From Blattabacterium cuenoti (lineage in GTDB: Bacteria > Bacteroidota > Bacteroidia > Flavobacteriales > Blattabacteriaceae), in NCBI RefSeq assembly GCF_014251555.1, contig NZ_CP059190.1, forward strand, positions 108,919 to 143,341: a stretch of DNA of 34,423 nt, read 5' to 3'. The notes beneath the pieces were generated by a model, which saw only the letters and a list, made by a program, of their open reading frames with translations, made no database searches and was not told where the DNA came from. The position numbers and the translations under genes were made by a program. Positions 16,950-26,373 of this stretch are shown in pieces. How positions within the stretch are numbered: the first letter of the stretch is position 1; every line of letters starts with the position of its first letter.

Positions 16950-17912
16950 TCATCTTTCATTATTTTTCTCTTCAAAAAAACAATCTATAAATTTTTTTCC
17001 ATCAAATTCTTTCAAATCTTGTATTTTTTCACCTGTTCCTATATATTGGATGGGAATTTTGAATTGATCCATAATTCCTATTACGACTCCACCTTTAGCT
17101 GTTCCTTCTATTTTTGTCAATACAATAGAAGAAATTTTAACAAAATCAGTGAACTTTTTGACTTGTTCAAAGGCGTTTTGACCTGTGCTTGCATCTAAAA
17201 CAAGCATAATTTCATGAGGAGATTCAGGTATAATTTTTTTCATTACTCTACTTATTTTAGAAAGCTCTTCCATCAGACCAATACGATTTTGTAATCGACC
17301 AGCTGTATCAATTAAAACCACATCTTTTTTTCTTGATTTAGCAGATTGTAAAGTATCATATGCTACAGATGCTGGATCTGCATGCATATGTTGTTTTATT
17401 AAAGGAACTTGTGCTTTATTTGCCCATATTTCAAGTTGATCAATGGCTGCTGCCCGAAATGTATCAGAAGCTCCTATAATTAAATCAAAACCTTTTTTCC
17501 TTAAAAAAAAAGCTAATTTTCCAATTGTAGTTGTTTTTCCTACTCCATTAACTCCTACCATCATAATTACATATGGTTTTTTATGATATTTTATTTTTTT
17601 TTCTAAACATTCATTTTGAATATCTATAAAAAGATTTTCTATCTCCTTTTTAAGATGATCATATAGATCTTGTGTAGTTTTATATTTTTCTTTTTGAATT
17701 CTTTTTTCTAAATTATTTAGAATTTTTATAGTAGTTGTTGTCCCTATATCTGCAGATAGCAATAGGTCTTCCATATGATCGATGACATTTGTTTCTATTT
17801 TCGATTTTCTCAAAAAAAGATTTTTGATTTTAGAAAAAAAGGATTCTCTAGTTTTTTTCAATTCATGATGAAATGTTTTTTCTGATTCCTTTTCCTTTTT
17901 TAGAAAGAACAT
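16950..17912 (-). CDS. ftsY: Signal recognition particle receptor FtsY
   Basis: FtsY is the SRP receptor GTPase that docks ribosomes translating membrane proteins. The 320-residue protein is short because the acidic A domain is almost missing, which is common in Bacteroidetes. The N domain helices are followed by the G domain: P-loop GVNGVGKTTTIGKLA, DTFRAAAIDQLEIW, DTAGRLQNR, TKIEGTAKGG and a C-terminal GTGEKIQDLKEFD block. It is the last gene of the rpmB-rpmG-DUF4295-ftsY cluster, starting 3 bp after the DUF4295 stop, so translation is probably coupled. All nucleotide motifs are intact. Confidence 0.97.
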   Translation of the reverse strand: MFFLKKEKESEKTFHHELKKTRESFFSKIKNLFLRKSKIETNVIDHMEDLLLSADIGTTTTIKILNNLEKRIQKEKYKTTQDLYDHLKKEIENLFIDIQNECLEKKIKYHKKPYVIMMVGVNGVGKTTTIGKLAFFLRKKGFDLIIGASDTFRAAAIDQLEIWANKAQVPLIKQHMHADPASVAYDTLQSAKSRKKDVVLIDTAGRLQNRIGLMEELSKISRVMKKIIPESPHEIMLVLDASTGQNAFEQVKKFTDFVKISSIVLTKIEGTAKGGVVIGIMDQFKIPIQYIGTGEKIQDLKEFDGKKFIDCFFEEKNNER

Positions 17913-17915
17913 TAA

Positions 17916-18071
17916 CTACTTTTTTATAAAAAAAATTTTGACTTTCTCATCAGAAAGCATTTTATTCTCAAAGGTATAAAAACCAGATTTTTTAGATTTA
18001 ACTATTTTTATAGCCAAAGTCATTTTTTTTGATACTTTTTTTTTTTTGTTTTCTACCATCTTTTTAGACAT
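17916..18071 (-). CDS. DUF4295-family small basic protein
   Basis: ATG at 18071 opens 51 codons (MSKKMVENKKKKVSKKMTLA..., ending KVKIFFIKK) with TAG at 17916-17918. It fits DUF4295, a Bacteroidetes-only family of about 50 residues always found with ribosomal proteins L28 and L33 and ftsY, as seen here: 7 bp after rpmG and 3 bp before ftsY. The central SKKSGFYTFENKM block is the conserved part (relatives read SPKTGAYTF). A ribosome-associated role is inferred from the context. The gene contains an A12 run (T12 at 18036-18047 on the plus strand) without loss of frame. Confidence 0.85.
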   Translation of the reverse strand: MSKKMVENKKKKVSKKMTLAIKIVKSKKSGFYTFENKMLSDEKVKIFFIKK

Positions 18072-18078
18072 ATTATTT

Positions 18079-18261
18079 TTATTTTATTTCTTTATGAATT
18101 GTATATTTTCTTAGCACTGGATTATATTTTTTTAATTCAATTCTATTCGGAGTCTTTTTTTTATTTTTTGTTGTAACATACCTAGAACAACCAGGAATTC
18201 CACTTTTTTTTTGTTCAATACATTCTAATATAACTTGTATTCTATTTCCTTTTTTAGCCAT
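18079..18261 (-). CDS. rpmG: 50S ribosomal protein L33
   Basis: The 60-residue protein matches bacterial L33: [14 protein letters not shown], then [20 protein letters not shown], then [14 protein letters not shown]. It has only two cysteines and not the two CxxC pairs of the zinc-binding form, so it is a zinc-independent type. It overlaps the end of rpmB by 8 bp and is followed by DUF4295, as in other Bacteroidetes. Confidence 0.96.
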   Translation of the reverse strand: MAKKGNRIQVILECIEQKKSGIPGCSRYVTTKNKKKTPNRIELKKYNPVLRKYTIHKEIK

Positions 18262-18493
18262 TTTTATTAATATTTTTTTTATAACGTTTTAATGCATTTT
18301 CAATCCCTATTTTATTAATAAGTTTCACCGCATAAGCACAAATTTTTAAAGTAATCCATTTTTTTTCTTTTGTTAAAAAAAATCGTTTTCTACATAAGTT
18401 AATATTAAAATGACGTTTTTTTTTATTATTTGCATGAGAAACTTTATTTCCTATCATTGCTTTTTTTCCTGTCAATTCACAAACTTTTGACAT
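18254..18493 (-). CDS. rpmB: 50S ribosomal protein L28
   Basis: The 79-residue protein has the L28 pattern: [20 protein letters not shown] at the N-terminus, [18 protein letters not shown] in the middle and a helical tail with [13 protein letters not shown]. It is the first gene of the rpmB-rpmG-DUF4295-ftsY run and overlaps rpmG by 8 bp. It is divergent from yebC with a 53-bp gap, where the cluster's promoter is expected. Confidence 0.96.
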   Translation of the reverse strand: MSKVCELTGKKAMIGNKVSHANNKKKRHFNINLCRKRFFLTKEKKWITLKICAYAVKLINKIGIENALKRYKKNINKNG

Positions 18494-18546
18494 AATAGTT
18501 TTTTTTTTGCTAAATTGCTAATTTAGAAAAAAAAGAAAGACACTTC

Positions 18547-19260
18547 ATGTCAGGACATAGTAAGTGGGCAAATATACAACATAGAAAATCTAATCAAGAT
18601 TTCAGAAAATCTAGAAAATTTTCAAAAATTATAAAAGAAATAACTATTGCTGTCAAAGAATCAGGGACTAACAATTTTCGTTTCAGAAATGCGATGATGA
18701 ATGCAAAATCAGTTAATGTTCCTAAAAGCACTATAGAAAAAGCCATAAAAAAAGCTTTACAAATAAAAACAGACGATTACAAAAATTTAAATTTAGAAGG
18801 ACAGATTTACGGAGTGAGTTTGATTATAGAATGTGTGACGAATAATAGTATTCGTACAATTTCTAATATCAGAACATTTTTTAAGAAAAATGGAGGAAGA
18901 CTATGTCATAATGGAGAGTTAACTCACCTATTTCATAGAATAGGTGTCTTTTATATAAAAAAAAAAGATATTCATTATTCAATGGAAGATTTTGAACTAA
19001 TGACAATAGATTTTGGAGCTAAAGATTTTGTACAAAAAAAAGATATAGTTTCTATATCCACAGATTTTGAATACTTTGGATCTATGAAAAGCAATTTAGA
19101 AAAATTAGAAATATTCCATGAATATCAAGTAATACGTGTACCTAAACAAGTGATGAAATGGATTTCAGAAGAAAAGAAAGAAAAAGTTTTGAATTTAATT
19201 GAAAAACTTGAAAAAGATGAAGATGTAGAAAACACTTACTCTAATTTAGAAATAAATTAA
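18547..19260 (+). CDS. yebC: YebC/PmpR/TACO1-family protein
   Basis: The 237-residue protein starts MSGHSKWANIQHRKSNQDF, the family signature, and continues with FRKSRKFSKIIKEITIAVKE and VPKSTIEKAIKKAL. YebC proteins were described as transcription regulators. Newer work places some at the ribosome, helping translation through proline stretches. The typical acidic second and third domains are present but diverged. It is followed by the RNase P RNA gene after only 4 bp and then by tRNA-Ser, so one transcript may carry all three. Confidence 0.93.
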   Translation: MSGHSKWANIQHRKSNQDFRKSRKFSKIIKEITIAVKESGTNNFRFRNAMMNAKSVNVPKSTIEKAIKKALQIKTDDYKNLNLEGQIYGVSLIIECVTNNSIRTISNIRTFFKKNGGRLCHNGELTHLFHRIGVFYIKKKDIHYSMEDFELMTIDFGAKDFVQKKDIVSISTDFEYFGSMKSNLEKLEIFHEYQVIRVPKQVMKWISEEKKEKVLNLIEKLEKDEDVENTYSNLEIN

Positions 19261-19264
19261 AATT

Positions 19265-19548
19265 AAGTAGGACGACCTATCGCATTGAATAAATGAGGAA
19301 AGTCCGGACACTATAGAGCAACACAGTGGGTAACACCCATCCATCGTGAGATGAGGAATAGTGCAACAGAAAGAAAGTACAGATAAATTGCTGTAGTGAA
19401 ATCATGTAAACTCTGTGTGGTGAAATGCCATGTACACCGGAAAACTGGCTCGGTTGATACCGGGGGGTAGGCAGATAGAGATCATGGGTAACCTAAATCC
19501 TAGATAAATGATAGGTATAAATACAGAACCCGGCTTATAGTCCTACTT
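19265..19548 (+). ncRNA. rnpB: RNase P RNA (M1 RNA)
   Basis: The RNA is about 284 nt. The terminal helix P1 is AAGTAGGA (19265-19272) paired with TCCTACTT (19541-19548). The universally conserved core is present: GAGGAAAGTCCGGAC near the 5' end, the ACAGAAA region, the GGTAAACCC-like J segments, and AGAACCCGGCTTATAG near the 3' end. It is the catalytic subunit that removes 5' leaders from tRNA precursors. It is somewhat shorter than I would expect for a free-living relative, which suggests trimmed peripheral helices. Its protein partner gene rnpA (30966-31323) is frameshifted in this same window. Confidence 0.95.
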
Positions 19549-19556
19549 ATTTTGTT

Positions 19557-19641
19557 GGAGAGATGGCCGAGAGGATTAAGGCGCACGTCTGGAAAGCGTG
19601 TTCACAGAAAAGTGTCAAGGGTTCGAATCCCTTTCTCTCCG
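19557..19641 (+). tRNA. tRNA-Ser(GGA)
   Basis: A class II tRNA of 85 nt. GGAGAGA (19557-19563) pairs with TCTCTCC (19634-19640), with discriminator G19641. The anticodon loop CTGGAAA gives GGA, which reads UCC/UCU. A long variable arm precedes the TTCGAAT T-loop. CCA is not encoded. It lies 8 bp after rnpB and ends 2 bp before the convergent rmuC stop. Confidence 0.96.
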
Positions 19642-19643
19642 CT

Positions 19644-20825
19644 TTAACAGCTTTCTATGTCTTTCAATTTTTTTTCAATTAAATTAGTTCTAACTCCCAA
19701 TAATTTATCTATATCCTTTGAAGCTCCTTCTAATTTATTTTGAGCTTGATGAAGCAATAATCCAAATTTTGTGAATTCTTGTTTGACAGTTTCCAAAATT
19801 TTCCATACTTCAGAACTTCTTTTTTGAATAGCTAAAGTTCTGAAACCTATCTGCAAACTGTTTAATACAGCTGCTAATGTGGATGGTCCTGTTATTACGG
19901 TTTTGTATTTTCTTAATAATTCTTCTAATAAACTAGAATTTCTTGCTATTTCAGCATAGATCCCTTCAAAGGGTAAGAAAAGAATAGCGAAATCAGTAGT
20001 ATGTGGAGGATCTATGTACTTATCTTGAATATCTTTGGACATTTTTTTAAGTACAGATTCCATATTTTTTATAGCTATTTCTATATTCTTTTTTTCTCCT
20101 TCACGATAAGCTTTTTGTACTTTTTCATAAGTTTCTTTTGGAAATTTTACATCAATAGGTAGCCATATAATATTTCCGTCCCCAAGTCCTGGAAGTTTGA
20201 TTGCAAATTCTACCACAAAATTTGTACTAGATTTGGTAATAACATTAGAAGCATACTGCTCTGGAGACAATATTTGTTGTAAAAGCATTGAAAGTTGCAT
20301 CTCGCTAAAACTGCCACATATTTTTACATGATTTAGGGTTCTTTTTAGAGAAGTTACATCTTTTGCCAAAATTTTCATTTCTCCCAAACCTTCTTGTAAA
20401 AACAATAATTGATTCCCAATAATTTCGAATGATTTTCCAAGATGAATATTCAAAGAGGTTTGAAGTTTTTCATTAACATTTTCTTTTATTTCTTCAAGTT
20501 TTTTTTCTATAATTTTAATTAATTTCTCTTGTTCATTATAAACGGAGTCTAATTTTTTGGATTGATTATCAATGTAAAATTGAATTTTTTTGTCTAGATA
20601 TTCCTGAGAATCTCTTACAGTTTCTCTCAATCCATTTTTGACTTCTATCAAAGAATCACTAAGCTCTTTTTTACTATATTGAGACAATTTATGAATTTCA
20701 TCTTTTTGATCCTTGAATTCTTTTCTGAAAAACAATTCCAATTTTCTAAAAAAATATATGCATATGAAAAAAAAGAAAAAACAAAAAATAATAAAAAAAT
20801 AATACATGAAATAGAAAAAAATCAT
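19644..20825 (-). CDS. rmuC: RmuC-family DNA recombination protein
   Basis: The 393-residue protein has an N-terminal membrane helix (about 3-25) and a coiled-coil region (about 30-170). The RmuC nuclease-like core then carries NVITKSSTNFVVEFAIKLPG, WLPIDVKFPKETY, PHTTDFAILFLPFEGIYAE and TVITGPSTLAAVLNSLQIG. RmuC limits recombination at inverted repeats and small palindromes in E. coli. The initiator tRNA gene lies 16 bp upstream on the same strand, so both may share a transcript. The product appears complete. Its link to inverted repeats is of interest because this window holds two long perfect ones. Confidence 0.93.
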   Translation of the reverse strand: MIFFYFMYYFFIIFCFFFFFICIYFFRKLELFFRKEFKDQKDEIHKLSQYSKKELSDSLIEVKNGLRETVRDSQEYLDKKIQFYIDNQSKKLDSVYNEQEKLIKIIEKKLEEIKENVNEKLQTSLNIHLGKSFEIIGNQLLFLQEGLGEMKILAKDVTSLKRTLNHVKICGSFSEMQLSMLLQQILSPEQYASNVITKSSTNFVVEFAIKLPGLGDGNIIWLPIDVKFPKETYEKVQKAYREGEKKNIEIAIKNMESVLKKMSKDIQDKYIDPPHTTDFAILFLPFEGIYAEIARNSSLLEELLRKYKTVITGPSTLAAVLNSLQIGFRTLAIQKRSSEVWKILETVKQEFTKFGLLLHQAQNKLEGASKDIDKLLGVRTNLIEKKLKDIESC

Positions 20826-20841
20826 TTGATGAGGTAAAGAG

Positions 20842-20914
<73 letters not shown>

Positions 20915-20977
20915 ATACTCAATAATATAATATTTTTCATCTACAAAATCAAATATTGATAAAAATATATTACAAAT

Positions 20978-22540
20978 TTATCCATTCATAGATATTAAAA
21001 ACTCTTCGTTATTTTGAGTTCTAGCCATTCTGGATCTTAAGAATTCCATAGCTTCCACTGGATTCATATCAGAAAGATGTTTTCGCAAAATCCACATTCT
21101 TTGTAATGTATTTTGATCAAGCAAAAGATCATCTTTTCTTGTACTAGAAGAAACCAAATCAATAGCTGGATAAATTCGTTTGTTAGCTATTTTTCTATCT
21201 AATTGAAGTTCTTTATTTCCTGTTCCTTTAAATTCTTCAAAAATAACTTCATCCATTTTTGATCCTGTATCAATCATAGCTGTAGCAATAATAGATAAAG
21301 AACCTCCATTCTCTATATTTCTGGCAGCTCCAAAAAATCGTTTTGGTCTATGTAATGCATTAGCATCCACTCCTCCTGACAAAACTTTTCCAGATGCAGG
21401 AGCTACAGTATTGTATGCACGTGCTAAACGTGTGATAGAATCCAACAAAATGACTACATCATGAGAACATTCAACCATTCTTTTTGCTTTTTGTAAAACA
21501 ATATTAGCCACTTTGACATGTCTGTCTGCAGGCTCATCAAAAGTAGATGCTATCACTTCTCCTTTGACATTTCTTTGCATGTCTGTGACTTCTTCTGGAC
21601 GTTCATCAATCAGTAATATAATTAAATAAACTTCAGGATGATTGGCTGCAATAGCATTAGCTATTTCTTTTAATAAAGTCGTTTTACCTGTTTTAGGAGG
21701 AGCGACAATCATTCCTCTTTGCCCTTTTCCTATGGGAGTGAAAAGATCTACTATTCTTGTAGAAAGAGTTGCATTTTTTTCAGCTAATTTGAATTTTTCA
21801 TTAGGAAATAATGGAGTTAAATGTTCAAAAGAATCTCTTTCTCTTACAAAAGAAGGAGGTCTCCCATTGATTTCAAGAATTTTAATTAAGGGAAAATATT
21901 TTTCTCCATCTTTAGGAGGACGAACTTCTCCTCTTATTGTATCTCCTGTTTTCATTCCGAAAAGTCTAATTTGAGATTGAGAAACATAAATATCATCAGG
22001 TGATGATAAATAGTTAAAATCGGAAGATCTTAAAAAACCGTAATTTTCTGGCATGATTTCCAATACTCCTTCACTGATTATAATACCTTCGAATTCATAT
22101 TCAGGAGTTCTATATTTATTAGGAGAAATTTTTTGTGAGATTCCTTCTAGACCGTGACTATGAGATGATAGTTGAGATTCAGATTTATCATTTTTTTTCC
22201 AATAATTTTGATATTTTTTTTGATGTTTTATATCTTCTGATAGTTTAGGATTGGAATTTTTTAAATTTTCTTGAGAAACTAATTTTTTTTTCCCATTATT
22301 TTTTTTTTCCGAGAATGAATTTTTGGATTCGGAGTTTTTTCGCACTTTAAATCCTTTTTTTAAAGGATTTTCTTTTTTTGATGAAGAATAAGTGGAAGTA
22401 TTTTTGTTATTAAAAATGGAAATGATTTTCTCTAGGAGTTCGTTTTTTCGTAATTGTGTACATTTTTTTAATCCTGAAGAACGAGCGATCTCCTGTAATT
22501 CAAAAAGTTTTTTACTTTTTAATTCAGTAATATCAAACAT
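20978..22540 (-). CDS. rho: Transcription termination factor Rho
   Basis: Rho is the hexameric RNA helicase for factor-dependent termination. The 520-residue protein has the Rho_N helices (about 1-40, [20 protein letters not shown]). A Lys/Ser/Asn-rich low-complexity insertion at about 45-145 is a common Bacteroidetes trait. The cold-shock-like RNA-binding domain follows ([15 protein letters not shown]), then the ATPase with Walker [15 protein letters not shown], Walker [17 protein letters not shown] and the Q/R-loop region. Since few strong intrinsic terminators are visible here, Rho may do most termination. It is divergent from the DUF4293 gene across 143 bp. Confidence 0.97.
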   Translation of the reverse strand: MFDITELKSKKLFELQEIARSSGLKKCTQLRKNELLEKIISIFNNKNTSTYSSSKKENPLKKGFKVRKNSESKNSFSEKKNNGKKKLVSQENLKNSNPKLSEDIKHQKKYQNYWKKNDKSESQLSSHSHGLEGISQKISPNKYRTPEYEFEGIIISEGVLEIMPENYGFLRSSDFNYLSSPDDIYVSQSQIRLFGMKTGDTIRGEVRPPKDGEKYFPLIKILEINGRPPSFVRERDSFEHLTPLFPNEKFKLAEKNATLSTRIVDLFTPIGKGQRGMIVAPPKTGKTTLLKEIANAIAANHPEVYLIILLIDERPEEVTDMQRNVKGEVIASTFDEPADRHVKVANIVLQKAKRMVECSHDVVILLDSITRLARAYNTVAPASGKVLSGGVDANALHRPKRFFGAARNIENGGSLSIIATAMIDTGSKMDEVIFEEFKGTGNKELQLDRKIANKRIYPAIDLVSSSTRKDDLLLDQNTLQRMWILRKHLSDMNPVEAMEFLRSRMARTQNNEEFLISMNG

Positions 22541-22683
22541 AAAGTGATTGGGTTAGATTTTATATAATATGCTTGGCAAATAATATACTTTTTTAGTATA
22601 ATTATTTTAGAAACGATAAATACAATTATACAAAAAATTAATTTGAACTTAAATAACAAATAATAATAAACAATTTAATTCAT

Positions 22684-23061
22684 ATGTTATATAGGATACA
22701 AACATTATATCTATTTATTTCCATTTTGATTTATTCCGTTTTTCTATATTATTTTTGTTCCATTTTTTTTAAAGAAAAAAAAATGATTTTTGTTTTTCTA
22801 ATTATATGTTTCATTCTATCTGTTTCAAGTCTTCTTTTTTTCAAAAAAAAGAAATTGCAAATATTTATGAATAAAATAAATATGCTTGCAAATAGTGTTT
22901 ATTTGATTCTTTTTTTCTATCAATCTAACATTCTTCTTAAAAGAGAAATGTCCCTTTTTTTTGTATTATTATGTTTTTGTAGCATATGGATTTTGTATAT
23001 GGCTAATAAAGCAATAAAAAAAGATATAGAATTAATTGATTCTATGAGTAGAATAAGATGA
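22684..23061 (+). CDS. DUF4293-like four-helix membrane protein
   Basis: The 125-residue protein begins MLYRIQTLYLFISILIYSVF and has about four hydrophobic helices (roughly 5-28, 35-53, 62-83, 90-108) followed by a charged tail (NKAIKKDIELIDSMSRIR). Start motif and tail match DUF4293, a Bacteroidetes family usually found divergent from rho, as here. Function is unknown. Hydrophobic positions are almost all Ile, Leu and Phe, reflecting AT pressure. It is followed by prfA after 48 bp on the same strand. Confidence 0.82.
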   Translation: MLYRIQTLYLFISILIYSVFLYYFCSIFFKEKKMIFVFLIICFILSVSSLLFFKKKKLQIFMNKINMLANSVYLILFFYQSNILLKREMSLFFVLLCFCSIWILYMANKAIKKDIELIDSMSRIR

Positions 23062-23109
23062 ATACTATTCAATGAATTTTAAACTTCTTATTAGAAAAAC
23101 TGAAAAAAA

Positions 23110-24180
23110 ATGAAAAAATCTTCATTAATTCAAAAATTAGAAGGATTTAAAAAGGAATTTCATGAAATTTCAAAATCAATCATTCAACCTAATATTATAT
23201 CTGATCAAAAAAAATATAAAATACTATTAAAAAAATATATAAAACTGGAAAAAATAGTTCTTCTTTATGAAGAATACAACAAAAAACTAGCTTTGCTTCA
23301 AGAAGCAAATTTTATATTGAAAAACGATTCAGATGCGGATTTAAAAGAATTAGCTTCCATAGAAAAATACAAAATTTTAGAAAATTTGTCTTCTATTGAA
23401 AAGGAATCTTATGATCTTATTTTCTCAGAAGAAACAACAGAAGATCATAGAAATGCTATTGTAGAACTTCGTTCTGGAACAGGAGGAGATGAAGCATGTC
23501 TTTTTGTAGAAGATATATTAAGAATGTATACAATGTATTTTAAAAAATCAGGTTGGAAATATAAAATTATACATGCTCAAAAAGGAGGAATAAAAGGATA
23601 CAAAGAAATCATTTTGGATGTAAATGGAAAAGAGGGAGTTTATGGAAATTTAAAATTCGAATCTGGAGTACATAGAGTGCAAAGGATTCCGGAAACAGAA
23701 TCCCAAGGGAGAGTGCATACATCTGCTATAACAGTAGCCGTTCTTCCTCAAGTCAAAGAGATAGAGGTAAACATTAATTTATCTGATATAAAAAAAGATA
23801 CTTTTAGATCTAGTGGATCTGGAGGACAACACGTCAACAAAACAGAATCTGCTGTTCGATTAACCCATATACCAAGTAAAATTACAGTAGAATGCCAAGA
23901 AGAGCGTTCTCAACACAAAAATTTTGAAAAAGCCATAAATGTTTTACGGTCAAGAATTTATCAAATTGAAAAGGAAAAAAGATCAAAGGAAATATCCATA
24001 AAAAGAAAATCTTTAGTCTCTACAGGAGATCGTTCTGTCAAAATACGAACCTATAATTATCCAAAAAGCAGAGTCACTGATCATAGAATCCATAAATCTA
24101 TTTATGATCTAGTAGGATTCATGAATGGAAACATTCAAGAAATGATTAATCTTTTAAAACGTTTTGAAGAAAAAAAATAA
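23110..24180 (+). CDS. prfA: Peptide chain release factor 1
   Basis: RF1 reads UAA and UAG stops. The 356-residue protein has the domain order of class I release factors. The codon-recognition P-x-T element is in [13 protein letters not shown], the type seen in RF1. The GGQ peptidyl-hydrolysis motif is in [20 protein letters not shown]. Its last codons ([12 protein letters not shown]) lie inside the left arm of a perfect 24-bp inverted repeat that continues past the stop into the end of accC. The protein seems complete. Confidence 0.97.
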   Translation: MKKSSLIQKLEGFKKEFHEISKSIIQPNIISDQKKYKILLKKYIKLEKIVLLYEEYNKKLALLQEANFILKNDSDADLKELASIEKYKILENLSSIEKESYDLIFSEETTEDHRNAIVELRSGTGGDEACLFVEDILRMYTMYFKKSGWKYKIIHAQKGGIKGYKEIILDVNGKEGVYGNLKFESGVHRVQRIPETESQGRVHTSAITVAVLPQVKEIEVNINLSDIKKDTFRSSGSGGQHVNKTESAVRLTHIPSKITVECQEERSQHKNFEKAINVLRSRIYQIEKEKRSKEISIKRKSLVSTGDRSVKIRTYNYPKSRVTDHRIHKSIYDLVGFMNGNIQEMINLLKRFEEKK

Positions 24181-24213
24181 TATTATCTGAACGTTTTAAA
24201 AGATTAATCATTT
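24140..24213. repeat. Perfect 24-bp inverted repeat over prfA and accC 3' ends
   Basis: The arms 24140-24163 and 24190-24213 are exact reverse complements, each 24 bases (the left arm starts AAATGATTAATC and ends AAAACGTT), around a 26-base loop. The left arm is coding sequence of prfA. The right arm holds the last codons and stop of accC on the minus strand. RNA from either side would fold into a long hairpin. No U-tract follows on either strand, so it is not a classic intrinsic terminator, but it could stop or protect both convergent transcripts. Confidence 0.95.
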
Positions 24214-25562
24214 AAGAGTAGATTAAAATCTATTTTATCTAAAAAATTTGTATTATAATTTCCTTTCAAAAAATCATCGTTTTCCATAAGTTTTCTATGA
24301 AAAGGAATAGTAGTTTGGATTCCTTCTATCACAAATTCTTCTAAAGAACGACGCATTTTTTCAATGGTTTCTTTTCTATTTTTTGCTGTAGTGATAATTT
24401 TAGCAATCATAGAATCATAATGATGTGTAACAAAATATCCTGCATAAATATGTGTATCTACACGGACTCCTTTTCCTCCTGGTAAATGCATCTGAGTAAT
24501 TTTTCCGGGAACTGGTCTAAAATTATGATATGGTTCTTCTGCATTAATTCTGCATTCTATTGAATACATTTTTGGATAATAATTTTTCTTTCTGGAAAGT
24601 TTTTTACCATCAGCTAAAAATATTTGCTCTTGAATTAAATCTAATCCTGTAATCTCTTCGGTTATAGGATGCTCTACTTGTATTCTTGGATTCATTTCCA
24701 TGAAATAAAAATTTTTTTTTTGATCTACCAAAAATTCTATAGTTCCTACTCCTTCATAATGAATAAATTCAGCAGCTTTAACTGCTTCTTCTCCCATTTT
24801 TTTTCTAAGAGAAGGAGTTAAAAATGGAGAAGGAGCTTCTTCTACTAATTTTTGATTTCTTCTTTGAATAGAACAATCTCTTTCGGATAAATGACATGCT
24901 TTTCCATATCGATCTCCTATAATTTGGATTTCTATATGTCTTGGATCTAAAATTAATTTTTCTATATACATATCTTTTTTTCCAAAACATGACCAAGCTT
25001 CTTTTTTAGCTTCTTCCCAAGAATTTCTTAAATGATTCTTATCAAAAACAGATCGTATCCCTTTTCCTCCCCCTCCAGAAACAGCTTTAATAATAATAGG
25101 ATATCCTATTTTGTCTGCAATATATTCTATCTCTTTATAAGAAGATTCCGAAAAACAATCAGATCCAGGTAAACAAGAAATTCCAGCTTTTTTCATAGTT
25201 TTTTTAGCTGAAATTTTATTCCCCATTTGAATCATATGATTTGGTTTAGCTCCTATAAATTTAATTCCATGTTTATGACACATGGATGAAAAATATGCGT
25301 TCTCAGACAAAAAACCATATCCAGGATGAATAGCGTCTGCATTTGTAATTTCTGCTGCAGAAATTAAATTTGGAACATTAAGGTAGGATTGATATGGAGG
25401 AGCAGGTCCTATACATACAGCTTCATCCGCAAAATAAACATGAAGACTATGCTTGTCTGCAGTCGAATAAACAGCTACAGTTTTTATTCCCATTTCTTTG
25501 GCTGTTCGTATAATTCTTAAAGCAATTTCACCACGATTAGCTATTAATATTTTCTTAAACAT
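24204..25562 (-). CDS. accC: Acetyl-CoA carboxylase biotin carboxylase subunit
   Basis: AccC carboxylates biotin on BCCP with ATP and bicarbonate, the first half-reaction of malonyl-CoA synthesis. The 452-residue protein starts MFKKILIANRGEIALRIIRT. It has the ATP-grasp glycine loop VSGGGGKGIRSV, the active-site block FMEMNPRIQVEHPITEEITG and RINAEEPYHNFRPVPGK. It follows accB by 20 bp in an rpmF-accB-accC run. The final residues (LLLND) come from the inverted repeat shared with prfA, so the C-terminus may have been altered recently. The transferase subunits AccA and AccD must be elsewhere. Confidence 0.97.
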   Translation of the reverse strand: MFKKILIANRGEIALRIIRTAKEMGIKTVAVYSTADKHSLHVYFADEAVCIGPAPPYQSYLNVPNLISAAEITNADAIHPGYGFLSENAYFSSMCHKHGIKFIGAKPNHMIQMGNKISAKKTMKKAGISCLPGSDCFSESSYKEIEYIADKIGYPIIIKAVSGGGGKGIRSVFDKNHLRNSWEEAKKEAWSCFGKKDMYIEKLILDPRHIEIQIIGDRYGKACHLSERDCSIQRRNQKLVEEAPSPFLTPSLRKKMGEEAVKAAEFIHYEGVGTIEFLVDQKKNFYFMEMNPRIQVEHPITEEITGLDLIQEQIFLADGKKLSRKKNYYPKMYSIECRINAEEPYHNFRPVPGKITQMHLPGGKGVRVDTHIYAGYFVTHHYDSMIAKIITTAKNRKETIEKMRRSLEEFVIEGIQTTIPFHRKLMENDDFLKGNYNTNFLDKIDFNLLLND

Positions 25563-25582
25563 AAAAAGATTAATAATAAAGA

Positions 25583-26047
25583 TTAATAATTTGGATCTAA
25601 AAGAAATAAAGGTTGATCATAATCAACTGGAGTAGAGTCTTCTACAAGAATTTTAACAAGTTTTCCATTGACTTCAGATTCAATATCATTAAATAATTTC
25701 ATGGCTTCTATCACACAAACTTTTGTTCCTATTTTTATTTTATCTCCTATTTTAACGAAAGGTTCTTGATCTGGATGAGGTTTTCTATAAAATGTTCCTA
25801 TCATAGGAGATTTTATTGTTAAATATTGATTACTGTTTTCTTTTTCTATTTTGGAAAATCTATCAGAGAAATCAGAAATAGAAGAAGACATTTTAGGATA
25901 AGTAGAATCCCATAAATGTTTTTCATTTTTTCTTATAAATATCCTATTTTTTATATGAATTTTAGTGGTTCCTATTTTAATCCTTATTTCACTAATATTT
26001 GATTCTGAAACAAATTGAATAAGTGACTTAATTTTTTTGAAATCCAT
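25583..26047 (-). CDS. accB: Biotin carboxyl carrier protein of acetyl-CoA carboxylase
   Basis: The 154-residue BCCP has a variable N-terminal part, including a helix (MDFKKIKSLIQFVSESNISE) and a linker. The biotinyl domain lies at about 75-154 and carries SPMIGTFYRKPHPDQEPFVKI and the biotinylation site VIEAMKLFND. The lysine of EAMK carries biotin. The thumb-type PDQEPFV segment is present. It sits between rpmF (19 bp) and accC (20 bp), giving a tight three-gene operon that links fatty-acid synthesis with a ribosomal protein. Confidence 0.96.
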   Translation of the reverse strand: MDFKKIKSLIQFVSESNISEIRIKIGTTKIHIKNRIFIRKNEKHLWDSTYPKMSSSISDFSDRFSKIEKENSNQYLTIKSPMIGTFYRKPHPDQEPFVKIGDKIKIGTKVCVIEAMKLFNDIESEVNGKLVKILVEDSTPVDYDQPLFLLDPNY

Positions 26048-26066
26048 AATTTATTTATAAGGATCT

Positions 26067-26252
26067 TTATTCTTCTTTACTGTATACTATTTTTCCTCTA
26101 TAATAGAGTTTTTTTTCATACCAATAAGCGTGGTGATATAAATGTTTTTGATTTGTTAAAGCACATTTCACTAATAAAGGCTCTTTGATTTTCAAGTGAT
26201 TTCTTCTTTTATCTCTTCTGGATTTAGATTGTCTTCTTTTAGGATGTGCCAT
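26067..26252 (-). CDS. rpmF: 50S ribosomal protein L32
   Basis: The 61-residue protein starts MAHPKRRQSKSRRDKRRNHL, the L32 signature, and ends with YYRGKIVYSKEE. Only one cysteine remains (VKCALTN), and the second zinc-ligand pair seen in many L32 proteins is replaced by AYWYEKKL, so no zinc ribbon can form. I recall the same pattern in other Flavobacteria. It heads the rpmF-accB-accC operon, while the DUF177 gene often found upstream is missing. It is divergent from proS with a 121-bp spacer. Confidence 0.95.
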   Translation of the reverse strand: MAHPKRRQSKSRRDKRRNHLKIKEPLLVKCALTNQKHLYHHAYWYEKKLYYRGKIVYSKEE

Positions 26253-26373
26253 AAAGCATATTAGATTAGTTTGTTTAATAAATCACTAATTTAGAAATAA
26301 AATTAAATGTGTTAATAAAAATAATTTTTATATCTTTATTTTCAAACAGGTATTTCTGTTTTTTTGATCTTTA

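Noticed and set aside
18925-18955. CACCTATT/AATAGGTG dyad inside yebC
   Set aside because: Eight-bp dyads are expected many times by chance in this window, and this one lies within coding sequence with no context.
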